DNA of 64,000 nucleotides from Symbiodinium microadriaticum (Eukaryota; Sar; Dinophyceae; Suessiales; Symbiodiniaceae). The stretch's first letter is position 1. Each line of letters opens with the position of its first letter. The position numbers and the translations under genes were made by a program. The notes under the pieces were generated by a model, which saw nothing but the letters and a program-made list of their open reading frames with translations, ran no database searches and was not told the DNA's origin. The stretch is from positions 133,006 through 197,005 of the forward strand of contig LSRX01000666.1 of NCBI GenBank assembly GCA_001939145.1. The letters are read 5' to 3'. Positions 1-9,990 of the stretch are shown piece by piece.

Positions 1-1
1 C

Positions 2-616
2 GCAGGACAGCTCGCACGGTCTGTCGACCAGCACCCTTCATCCTGGGTTTCGTCCGTGTCACGTGATGTGACAAGCGCTGGTGTGCCGCATCCGGTTGAA
101 TGGGGTATCCACGCCGGTTGCGCAGGAGATGTTGTAAAGAAGTGGTTGCAACATGCCCGGCTGATTTTGGTCAACAGGTCCCACGCAAGATATGCTTCAA
201 ATTTGGATCATGTTGACAGCTTGCAGCTGTACTCGCAGTGGCAGCCAGTGCCACGCTTACATCCGGTTGCGTACGGTCGTAGCAGCCATGCCCATCATGT
301 GCGATTCTGGGGTCTCGCCCGGTGTGGTCATCATGACTTTGCTGACGGGCGGGCTGCCCGACATCGTGGTTGTAATTCTGATGCGCCGTGTCGCTTTTGC
401 GCATCAGGGGCAGACACTCTCGCACATGCATTGTCAGAGTGCCCAGTGCATAATGTAGCTCGCAGGCGCTGGTGCCAACAAACTCGTGGACGAAACGACT
501 TGTCCTTGCACACTTTGTTTTGCACAGATCCAGCAGTGAACACAGCTGGAGACATTCTGCGCAACGTTGCGTTTGTTGGCGCTGTGTGTCAAGCAGCTGC
601 CGCGTGTGAGATGTGA
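2..616 (+). mobile_element. 3' end of a non-LTR retrotransposon ORF (partial)
   Basis: The frame is open from the left edge of the window (base 2) to a TGA at 614-616, so the ORF is truncated by the window and any internal start is not the real one. Near the C-terminus it carries CRFC followed by TLAHALSEC, which gives C-x2-C-x8-H-x4-C. That is the spacing of the CCHC zinc finger found at the C-terminal end of non-LTR (R2/CRE-like and other LINE) reverse-transcriptase proteins. The reading upstream of the finger is rich in Arg, His and Ala, like the linker that precedes it in such elements. The reverse-transcriptase domain would lie outside the window. Whether the copy is intact cannot be judged. 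The alternative is a host zinc-knuckle protein, which I think less likely. Confidence 0.6.
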
Positions 617-2039
617 TCTGAGCCGTAGCGCCGTAGTTGACAATCCTGTCAGTCATGTGCATGTTCGCAGTTTCATTTTCGTTGTTCCTTGCTTAGTTGT
701 CGTCTGGTAGTCGTTCTCGGACTGAATGCTTGATGCATATGATGATATGAATACCACGCAGCCCCGCCTGCGCCCAGCCTTTCGGGCCTGTAGTTCGCAG
801 GTTGCACGGGGACCTGGACCTTGCGGACATCAAAAAGGTGCTAGGAAAAAAAAAAATCCTCCGTTCCTCAATGATTTTCTGGCCGAACCATCCACCCCCC
901 GTCCTCTTGCCAGGCGCATGCCCTGACATGCCTACGTAGTCTGGCCTTGGTTGCGGGCGACCTGCACGGAGACCGCGGAGACAGCAAACAGGTGTGTGTG
1001 TGTGTGTGTATGTAAAGAAAAAAACCCCGCTGCGAGAAATAATAGTATTACTAGTATCACGATGTATCACGCGTTTTGGCACGAGTGGTTGGAGTCATGT
1101 TGTTTCAAAATTATACCGCCGGGTATCGTTCGAAGTCCGTGTGGGTCCAGTGAGGATACCTGTTCAGCCCCAGCCCCAGCCCCAGCTGCATCTGACAATC
1201 AGTCAGTCCAGGCCTCATGTACTGTGACACATGGGCATACAAGGAGACGTTAGATCCGTTAGTTCCCGAATCGATGGAGACAACCATAGAAGACGCAAGT
1301 CTTCAACATTCCCTGCCACCTGTACAGCAAGCTGATACACTGGGGAGGTCTACATTTGTTTGGGGCGGCCTCTGCATTTCGGTTTCGATTGAGCCCTCCT
1401 GAAAAACATATGTCCGCATGACGTCCGAGGAAGGAAGCGCAGCAATCCTGCCAATGAGCTGCAGTTGCCCGCGCGTCAAATTTTGGAATATGGTTTGGCC
1501 GAAAATGCGAATAAAAATGCGAACTTCGCGAAGGCTGTAATGCAAGCATGCTTCCAAACTAGATTGGGAGCTTGAAAATCAGCTGCTCTGCCCGAACCAG
1601 TCGGTGATTGAGCTCGGGTCCAATGCCCGCAGCATTATCAAGCAGACCACTAAAGTAAACCAGGGCGAATTAGCATTCAACAAGGTGGCCGTCAGTCTTC
1701 AGAATCTTGACGACACAGCGAATGGGCAGGGCTTCGACTTTACACCAATTGAAACAGAGCCCATCGTCACCGCCAGCCCGGGCAATTTGTTGGCATACAT
1801 GCCCTGCCTCGGACCCGTGCATGCACGACGTACTGTGCGGTTTGGCTGGTTCAGTTTTGAAATCGTCATAGCAAAAAACGTCACGTTGCGCGTGCTCAGC
1901 TGCGAAGTGGGTGGGTACGGTGCAAGGTGGAACGCAGACCCGTGCACACCGAGCCGCACCGAAAATGCGAGCCTCTGCAAAACCCCCAGCGTGGGCCCGC
2001 AAAGGCAAATGCGGGACGGAGACGCGACCTTCGCATACC
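617..2039. other. Intergenic; no supported gene
   Basis: I see no convincing coding exon here. The stretch holds a short A-run near 845, a TG run at 992-1009 and a CCCCAG repeat at about 1165-1187. A reading open on the plus strand at 1604-2143 has no recognisable domain, although its last 30 residues may belong to the retroelement remnant described next. Confidence 0.5.
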
Positions 2040-2460
2040 TCGCTCAAACTTACATACATGACGAACCTGCCGATTTCATTCGTGGCTGGCAGCGCAGAGC
2101 TTCTTATGCTTGCGGTGAACGCGCTCGGGAGGCACCTTGCTGACTTGTGCCTTGCGTCCCCGCCCTGCTGCTCGCAAACTTCACCGCACTCTGCCCGAGC
2201 ACTTGGCGGTCTTGCCCCCGTCGGAAGATGCTGTAAAAGAAAAGATGCTGTCATTTGCGCTTCCATTTCCGCGTCCTGGTCTTTTGGGGCTTGCGCCTGC
2301 ACCCTCCTCTCGGCCCACGATGGCCCACGCAGTTGCTCCTGCCCCTTGCGTTCGATGCATACGAAAATCACTGAGCTGCCTCCTCTAAAACCCGAGCTCT
2401 GCCCCTCGTACGCGCGATTTTGCGCGTCTGCCAGGAGACCGGATGCGCGAGTCCAGGACG
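2040..2460 (+). mobile_element. Possible fragment of a decayed LINE C-terminal region
   Basis: Short readings in shifting frames resemble the C-terminal region of dinoflagellate LINE proteins: a GWQRRA motif at about 2082-2100, and FRVLVFWGLRL at about 2267-2300, which resembles the FRVLLLRRLRL stretch I recall from such proteins. Stops interrupt each frame. It may be the 3' part of one element truncated by the better preserved copy that follows. The call rests on two short motifs only. Confidence 0.3.
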
Positions 2461-2605
2461 TTTGCTAACGAGCACTCCACAAGCATGCGCGTATCCTGCG
2501 CAATTGCTGCGAGACCCCGCATGTGGGATGCCGCGGGTGAGGAACCTGCAAACATATGCCGGTGACTAGACTTTCCCCCTCGTTGCCGCCATCATTGCTG
2601 GGGAG

Positions 2606-3995
2606 ACGCAGCCGCATTTTCTCACCCGCATCCTGACTTGCTACATTTGCAAGCCTCTTGGCTGTTGCTGCGCCGCGCCCCGGGCCAACTACCTCCTGCG
2701 CCATGTGGCCCCTGCACTCAAAGCCCATTTTGCTGCAGACCACGTTGCCGCCGTTGCGACCTGCCTGGGCTCTCTTGTGCACCGCGGTGATGAAGCCAGC
2801 CGCTGCTGCCACACAGGCTTCGCAACTATCCCTCGGCTCCGGCGGACTGGGGTTGGCAGCTGCTGACCGCCATCCTGCAAATTGGGCTTCCTAGCTCGAC
2901 ACGTTGCCAGCGATCCAAACAAACTCCCCGCAGATCGCTGCCTACCTCCGCCGTGCACTTGCAGCACCCCATGCCAGTGGTTCCACCCGCGGCGCAGAAT
3001 TGCCACGTCCCCGAGCCCCGTGCCGTGCGCCCAGAGAAGCCCGAGTCCACCAACAGTCCAGCCAACCAACCGCCTCCGCGGCTGGCAGCGGCACGTGGCC
3101 CGTGCTTATAACCAGCGCGATCCAACTCGCGTCCGAGATGCATCTGGCCAACTTGCCCCCTGCGTCTCGGGCGTTGCTGTCCAATGCTGCGCTGCACGCC
3201 GCTTTCTGCTTCAGAACTTCACAATCTGCTGCACGCACGGAGCAGCCACCGTCTGCCCGCAGAGCTCCGGGTTCTCCTGCGCCGCCGCCCGCGCTTGCCG
3301 CTCCAAAAAAAAAGTCTGTGAATGTCGTGGGCTGTTCGACCCGCTTGGTCACCATCGAGCAGCATGCCAACTCCGGAGCCTTGGCTTCCGGCGCCCTCCC
3401 GCTCGAGCGAATTGTCGCCCGGGTCGTCCCGGGTTTGCCAAGAGGCTGGGGCACGGGTCGCCGGCAACATGCGCTTTGCCGACATGAATCTCCCGGCCCC
3501 TGTTGCCGATGCGCGGCGGACGGGATTGTTCGCAATGGCTTGCCACCATCTCGCTGCCGATATCACCTGCGTCAGCTCCGTCACTCGCTCCGGCGAGCCG
3601 CGACCGGGCTCTAACTCTCAACCCGGCTTCGCTCTTTGGCTCGCAACACAGCGCCAGCATCACGACACCTACCCCGAGCTGTCGCGCTGCCGCCTAGATG
3701 CCCAGGAAGAAAAAAGTGCGACAGTTTTGCGCGCGCTTCGCGCGCGCTTTTGTTTTATTACTATTCTCTTCCCTTTGTGCCATTATTCCGCACTCTCCTC
3801 GGATTTTCGCGGTCGAAATTGGAGGCTGGAGGCTGCTGGGGCCCTGAACCTACCGCCTTCTTGCGGCTCCCTGCACACGCGCACCGCGAGTGCGTTGGCT
3901 GCCGTATGCTGGGTTCTGCGTGCAGTCGCGTGGGAGGGGGGACACGATCGTGGCATCGACGGGGAGCTGGGCATCATGCCAGGTTGCAACCGACC
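2606..3995 (+). mobile_element. Decayed LINE retrotransposon, C-terminal part of ORF2
   Basis: Three successive frames together recover the end of a LINE reverse-transcriptase protein. Frame one (2606-2863) has CCAAPRANYLLRHVAPA. Frame two (from about 2805) has GSGGLGLAAADRHPANWAS. A neighbouring frame at about 3317-3367 has CECRGLFDPLGHHRAAC, a Cys/His cluster with the double His typical of these elements. A third frame (about 3430-3990) has CQEAGARVAGNMRFADMNL and then TYPELSR. The order matches the thumb, linker, Cys/His and tail segments I remember from dinoflagellate LINEs. Frame changes and a stop at 2892-2894 show that it is a dead copy. A perfect GCGCGCG/CGCGCGC hairpin at about 3729-3747 falls in its tail. 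Confidence 0.7.
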
Positions 3996-5072
3996 TCGAT
4001 TCGCCGCGCGTCGCTGATTGGAACGTCGATGTTCATGTCAGCCGGCCCCAGCCTAACGGCATGGATCGCCCATTTTGGCACTGTACATGTTGGGTAAGGG
4101 GTGGGGGACACTCAAAAAACGGGCCGGGAACGCATGACATAGGCAGCATCCAAGTGTGAGGGTGGCCACGCCCCCGTCATGATGGATTCTGCATGCAGGT
4201 AGGCGCCGCCCGTGTCTCAACAACTCCGAACCCCCTTTGTGGGGTCACTTGTTCTTGAGCTTCTGCAGCAGTTTCTTCTCGAAATTTCTCGAGATACGCT
4301 TTCTCTCCGTTTTGCCCCCACCCCATCTTGTGATGTAGGCGTTGATTGTTTGAACTGTTGTGTCCTTCTTCTTGACATCCTCGACATTTGTGCTCCCTCC
4401 ATCTTGAGATGCAGTTTCCCTTCACGTGTATCCCCTGCCCGAGCTTGAGATGCAGACTCTCGTTAACATCCCGCCGGTATCCTTTGGCCCCCATCTTGAG
4501 ATGGAGTTGCTCTTCTACGCTTGCGTGCTCAGCATTTTGAGATGTTTTGTTCCGTTGGGCATCTTCGCCGCTGGTCGCAACCGCCTTGCTGGACATTGGA
4601 CATTCTTCCTCGTGCGCGCAGCGGCAGAACGCTCCATCCCGTGCCGAAGCTCTCGTGACCGTTGAGCTTTCAAAGTTTGCAACACTTCGCCGCTATCGCA
4701 TATGAACCGTAGCCGTAACAGTTTGGGACTCATACTTCCATTGTGTTGTGTTTCATGTGCGACTTCCATCTACTGCTGTGACTGCTGCACGTAGGGATGA
4801 AGCCTGTGGTTTGATGTCGATGTTGATCATAAGATGATCATTGGTACCCGTCCCTGTTCTCAATGTCAACATGGTTCTCTAGGTGTGCTTCTAAATCCGC
4901 AGCGATGTGTGTTTGCTCAACCCCGTCGCTGTTACAATGTCGTTGCAAAACGCGTAGACACACATTTTCGCACGTGCAAGCAAGCAGGAGAACAACAGGG
5001 TGAAAGCAACTGGCAGCTAACTGGAATGGCGCAGAGGACAACTTTGGAGTAGGAAGCAACACATGGGGTAGT
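3996..5072. other. Intergenic with a degenerate short repeat
   Basis: No gene is supported. The interval contains the 40-50 base repeat listed separately and the leader region of the oxygenase-like gene. At 4707-4733 there is a partial likeness to the dinoflagellate spliced leader (CCGTAGCC, then TTTGG, then CTCA), which I regard as too weak to call. Confidence 0.5.
4325..4560. repeat. Degenerate tandem repeat, unit about 40-50 bases
   Basis: The phrase CTTGAGATGCAG or a close variant recurs at about 4325, 4403, 4443, 4493 and 4535, with spacer lengths of 40-80 bases. Read on the minus strand, a 139-residue open frame (4596-4177) turns the unit into repeated LHLKMG-type segments. The reading has no recognisable domain, and I take it to be a repeat that happens to be open. 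Confidence 0.5.
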
Positions 5073-6152
5073 ATGATGAGCGGCATTTGGACCGCATGGG
5101 CACCCATGCCCGCATGCTGGTTGAGACGGTGTTTATTGTGCTGCATGTTCACTGCCTGTCAGTGTTCGGCCAACGTGCCGACGCGCCATTACTTCAAGCA
5201 TTATGACGGCCGCCATCCTATATCATACGGAGTTCAACTACCCATGGGGCGAGCACCGTTTGCATTTGCAGTGGCCAACTCCGAGGATTTGACAAGTTAT
5301 TTGCTACGCGACTCGACTGGGCCATTCATGACTGGCCAAGCCGCAAGCTCGAGTTTGCAAGAGCTTTGGGGATTTGAGGAAGACAGCATTAACGAGCAGG
5401 ACGAGAGCATATTGAAGGCGGATTGGTATGCTAGCAGCTTTTGGGGAGCTGAAAGTGTTCGAGTGTTTGTGCCCCGTACAGATGATTTTTTGCTTGCTCA
5501 CGCAGCCCCGCTTCGAATCCAAGCTTTCTTGGACGCTTTCCGGCAAGCCTCATCCGCTTGCTGGGAGCGCCTTGTCGAAGCATTATCTGTACTTGAGAAG
5601 GAGGCATCCGAAGACTCGGAGTTGCATGAAAGTGTTAGTGTTTTCCGCCGTTGCTTGTTGGACAAAGTGCAGTTTGCCGGTGTGGAGGCACAAATTTGGC
5701 AAGGTGGAGATTTAACCATGGACTCCCACACCGATGGTGCGACGGCACTGTTGCATTTGGGGGTCACCCTCGGGGGAGCTCGCACCCTGCGGGTCAGCCA
5801 TTTTCGCGAGAGACACTCGCAATACAGACCACAAGAAAGTCGCCGAAGAGGCAGGCGCTCTGGTGACGAAATCAGCGTATGGAACCCTCAAGCTTATGAC
5901 AGGGAAGAGCTGTGGGACATTGAGCAGACCAAAGGATGCTTCTACCTCACATCTCCTTTTTGCTTTGAGCACGGTGTGAAGTATGAGAAGCACGAGTCAA
6001 GTCCAACTTTTGCCTTGCAGCCACATGGCCGAGTAAACAGAACGCTAAGAAATAAAAGCATCCTCCTGTCTGTGCAATTGCTACGAGACAATGCTGGACC
6101 GGTCCCAGGTGTCGTTTTGTTTTTGCAAACCTCTCTGCGGCAAAGCTCGTGA
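5073..6152 (+). CDS. 2OG-Fe(II) oxygenase-like protein, single exon
   Basis: This 359-residue frame starts with two consecutive ATG codons and has no intron. Residues 12-32 are hydrophobic and Cys-rich and could be a signal peptide or anchor. The C-terminal half fits a double-stranded beta-helix dioxygenase: H219-T-D221 gives the HxD iron motif, FEHGV supplies the distal histidine H300, and a strand ILLSVQLL (330-337) follows, with R326 as a candidate 2-oxoglutarate contact. Members of this family use iron and 2-oxoglutarate to hydroxylate proteins, nucleic acids or small molecules; the substrate here is unknown. Between H300 and the last strand there seem to be about 18 more residues than usual, and the Arg position is uncertain, so activity is not assured. 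Its lack of introns next to a gene with more than 20 suggests origin by retroposition of an mRNA. Confidence 0.65.
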   Translation: MMSGIWTAWAPMPACWLRRCLLCCMFTACQCSANVPTRHYFKHYDGRHPISYGVQLPMGRAPFAFAVANSEDLTSYLLRDSTGPFMTGQAASSSLQELWGFEEDSINEQDESILKADWYASSFWGAESVRVFVPRTDDFLLAHAAPLRIQAFLDAFRQASSACWERLVEALSVLEKEASEDSELHESVSVFRRCLLDKVQFAGVEAQIWQGGDLTMDSHTDGATALLHLGVTLGGARTLRVSHFRERHSQYRPQESRRRGRRSGDEISVWNPQAYDREELWDIEQTKGCFYLTSPFCFEHGVKYEKHESSPTFALQPHGRVNRTLRNKSILLSVQLLRDNAGPVPGVVLFLQTSLRQSS

Positions 6153-7052
6153 ACGGCCAGCGGACGAACGCCATGCGCAGCTCGCCAGCAACAGCCTCCC
6201 CTTCGCAGTTTTCATGCTAAAGTGGAGAAGCGAAGTGAACTGTGCAGAGTCTGTGAAGGAGAGGTGGCCAACGTCATCGCACACTCCCTTGCCGAATCCA
6301 TCAACGCTTGCGAGCTCCAGCTCCCCACAGTCCAAGAGTCTGCCGGATGAAGAAGACACGCCGTGAAAGAAATATGGTTACTAGATAAAGGGGTCTACGA
6401 ACGCATCCTCGGAGCATCTCGGAGCATCATCTCTGTCAAAACACTTCCTGTCCATTGTTGAAGCTGGCGTTTGGTTGTAGCGAAGATCGGCGAGGATGCT
6501 CTAGGTTGATGTGAGAATCCCTCCTGCTCAAACGTATCGACTCGCGATGTTAGGTTGAAGTTGTCACCGGATCCTCAAACAACCACTGTATAGATGTCTA
6601 CTGTATACAACATCAACTATACAGTACTCCCGTTCACGAAGCCCCCTGGTACATCTGAATGAAACTTCTCAAAGAACATGCAAACTTTAGAACTCATTTG
6701 ACGGGGATCATTGCTTTTCATCGGGCGCAGGGGCTGCGGCTCTGGTATGCCTTTGCGTTTGCTATTCAAGTATGAGGAAAAGCCTGAGGTCCAAGGGCTT
6801 CACAACACACTCGGAAAGACTGGAGGGAATAAAACGACCGGGACAGTGTCCAGTGGAGCCTTGGAAGCAGCAGCCGCGGCAGCAGCCTGCTGAAAAAATT
6901 GATCCAGTCCAGGCGGCGAGGAGGGCTCACACGAGCCCACAGACATCCCATCCCAACCCATTCTTGGGCCTTCAGGAACAGAGTGCAGGGCCAGACTCTA
7001 CTCTACCGGTCAGCATTTTTCAGCCTCCTCCTCCTCCTCCTCCTCCTCCTAC

Positions 7053-7088
<36 letters not shown>

Positions 7089-8597
7089 ACAGCTACTACT
7101 GCGCCTGCTCCTGCGGCTGCTGCTGGTACTCCATCTTTTCTGCTACGATTATCACGAGGTGACTATAGGTGTCACGCATTTCAAGAAAGAGTTCCGTCAC
7201 GTTCAGGCTTGACTCCCCACGTTCACTTTTCAATGAGAGCTTCAGCAAAATGAGGGACACCAAAAAGGACCAAAGCTAGCTGTATTCTTATTTTGAGGAG
7301 GCATTATAGTTTTCGGAAGCTCCCAAATTCTCGAGACTCTCCAGCGCTGGTGGCAGGGGGGGAGAAGGCAGGTACTTCACTGATTCATATGCATTCTTCA
7401 GCTTTAGATGTGCGTGCTGTGAAGAGCCTGCGATAGCTCAGGGTGCGCGCAGCGGCTGCACAAATTTCTGTTGCCAATCAGCTCCGCAAAGTGGTACTCT
7501 CAGAAGTCACCAGAAGTCAATCGACCTGTGACGCACGTGTTTCGGTGCCTGTTCTTAATACCGTAGTACATGAGGCCCGGAGCGCGTACACCCAGCGGCA
7601 TTTCCGTGCGAAGAAACGGAAATCCAGCCAGGTGCGGGGCGGTGTGCCGTGGCAACAACCAGAACAGTTTTGTCTAGATAGCGCAGGTTCGCTTTATGCG
7701 GGTCAGAATGCTCAGGCCTGGGGTGCCAGTGCAGTGAGCGCAGCGATGATGCTTGGCACTTGGCATTTTAGCAAGCTTGGCACGCGCTTCGGATTTCCTT
7801 CCCGCAGCGCTGGAAGAGCAAAAAAGGCTGTGCGTCCAGTGGTTACAACCAGCCGAGTCAGCAGAGAATGCCCTTGTAGAGGGTTAGATGGAGGAGGATG
7901 AAGAGGAAGATGATGGTGCTGGTGACTGCTGGTGTGCTTTTCAGAAAATCAGCATGAAAGCGTGTGCAGTTACTCAGCGTAGCATGAAGCCGACGTGTTT
8001 TGCCGCCGTCTCCACATCAGCTTGTATATAACCAGGGCGACCCTTGTACTTGTAGGGTTTGAAAGATGAAAGATCAGGCAGGACCTGCAGCAGTCGTCGA
8101 TCTTCCAAGCCAAACAGTGCTGATGTCCAGGCGCAGCCTGATGGCTCCAGTACTTCTTCTTCCTCCTCTTCCTCCTCTTCTTCCTCTTCCGAAACTTCGT
8201 CTTCGGAGGATGACTTAAAGACTATGAGTGGCACGCACAAGCTAGTATAGCATACATGACCTACAGTATAAGTATAAGTCTTATATATTAGACATGATTG
8301 AATGCAGCTCATCGGTTCCGTTGTCAGAGTGTCATTCCGGCCAGGTGTGCCCTGAGCCATTGTTGCCAGGAGGAAGATGCAGCTGCAAAGGACACCACAA
8401 CGGCCAAGAACATGGCATCAAAAGCCACTGGCCCGATCAAGGCATGACCGTACCTCAGGGAATCGACAGCCGAAAGACAGAGTATCAACTCGTCTCGTAG
8501 CTGAGCAGAGTTGCAGGGGTACCTCAGGTAAAGATGGTGAAGGAATAGATCATGGTATAGAAGCAACCCGCGGCCAAAATGCGTGATGCAAAAGTAG
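6153..8597. other. Intergenic or 5' region of the helicase gene
   Basis: No domain is recognisable. An open plus-strand reading at 7443-7901 is followed by a short acidic reading (MEEDEEEDDGAGD) near 7889. A Ser-rich reading at 8059-8250, produced by a TCC/TTC-rich tract, ends in SSSEDDLK. Acidic and Ser-rich segments like these could be first exons of the helicase-like gene downstream, but I cannot place splice sites for them. Confidence 0.4.
7024..7089. repeat. CCT and CTG trinucleotide microsatellites
   Basis: A run of nine CCT units (7024-7050) is followed after three bases by twelve CTG units (7054-7089). The tract lies between genes, or in an intron if the helicase gene begins further upstream. 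Confidence 0.9.
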
Positions 8598-9990
8598 AAG
8601 ACTTGGAAGGCTTTGGACGATGGTGAAGCATCGAGTAGCGACAGCACATCGTCAGAGAGCAGTGCTGACGACAAGGACATAGCGACGGGATATGATGAGA
8701 TTTTGTACCAGCCCCAGCTAACGTTGATGTCCGTCTGATTTAAACCGCGGATTGTGAGGCAGAGACTGATTATGTAGACCCCAACCCCCTGTAGCACAGA
8801 TTCTGGAAGGATGTGCAGCTGGTAGGTCCTGGAATGTCTGCGAACATGAGGGAAAATTTCAACTAGTGGTGAATCAACGGTGCAGATCACAGGAGATGTC
8901 CGATGCATCTGACCTCGATGGTGAAGAAGAAGTGGACCGAGAAGTGGAAGTACTCGGAGCCCATTGCCTTCAGCTGTTCCGCGCTTCGCTTCGCCACTGT
9001 CGGCGCAATACTGTGCCGATCGAACTCCAGGAGGGCTGAAAGATTTGATCGTCAGCCAGGACCTGGCGGAAGCCGACTTTGGGAAAGCGTTGACTCGTCA
9101 TCACGTCGCTTTACTCTGCAGGAGCCCGTTCCGGTGGATCCGTCCTACATGGGGAATTGGGATGGAGCTCCTGATCTGGGCTCGCCAGGTGTTGCTTCCC
9201 TCAATTCCTCGTCGATTGTCGACCCCACATGCTGAGTGCAGGTTTCAACCGATTTGCTGCCGCTTGGCTTCCTAAGTTGTGAGCGCTTTCGTGGTCTCGA
9301 GACTTCGCAGCCCGTTCAAAGTACTGTCTCCATGTATCGCCAGGCACGAGTGATGTGGAATGCGAAAATTGGCAGGAAGTTGAAGGGACGGCGCGCCGAA
9401 GGCGAGCAAGTAGTCTCATGCGTTGTGAAGCGTCACGCCGCTCCAGCTCGACCTCGGTGGAAAGACAGGCGAATGTCCACCTCTCCAGCCACATCAAGAG
9501 GCATTTTGCACGCTGAGGTTATAGCAGGGCTGAAGCTGAGGCGACGGCTGTAAGCTTGGGGTCTAGATGGGCTGTCGCTGGAATGCATGAGGCGGTGGCA
9601 TTTATGCTGCATCCGCAGTCTCCCATCTCTCGAATGCCGGGGTCTCGCGCAATGGATCAGACTGTTACAGAAACTGAGAGAAGCTCAGGCTGGTGGATCA
9701 TCCCACGGGATCAGGCCTCAAGCAAAGTCACTGATGCTGCATGTGCATTCTTCCTATTCCGAGAAGCGGATCGGAGATCCCACAAGCAAGCACAAATGAG
9801 CAGTGGGGGGTTGCAACAACGACATCAGCATCAGCAAATCAGCAATGGCAAGCGCAGAAACTTGTCCATTGTCAGACCTCCGGGAGGGTGCAGTGCGAGA
9901 GCTGCTCCGGGAATCTGCAGCGTCTTCAGGGGAGGGGTTGAGCGCGAGGTCTCACATGAAACTAGAGGGATACTGATAGGAGTCGTCGTT
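8598..9990 (+). CDS. Helicase-like gene, candidate N-terminal exons
   Basis: Five or six coding-like readings follow one another. An acidic Ser-rich one with DDGEASSSDSTSSE lies in the frame open from 8598 to 8735. The next begins at an ATG at 8896 (MSDASDLDGEEEVDREVE) and is open to 9036. A 67-base exon at 9122-9188 (PVDPSYMGNWDG) is bounded by CAG|G and CCAG|GT. Others lie at about 9344-9513 (SDVECENWQEVEG, then Arg/Ser-rich), 9587-9796 (LAQWIRLLQKLREAQ) and 9820-9990 (CPLSDLREGAVRELLRES). They precede the ATPase exons and read like the low-complexity and linker region of a nuclear protein. The splice joins between them are not resolved. The ATG at 8896 is the most attractive start but is unproven. 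Confidence 0.45.

Noticed and set aside
4177..4596. 139-residue minus-strand frame with repeated LHLKMG segments
   Set aside because: The reading follows the underlying 40-50 base nucleotide repeat and contains no known domain; kept as a repeat only.
4707..4733. Partial match to the dinoflagellate spliced leader (CCGTAGCC...TTTGG...CTCA) upstream of the oxygenase-like gene
   Set aside because: It needs two insertions to align, and several 9-11 base matches to the leader occur elsewhere by chance (for example about 4070 and 41690).
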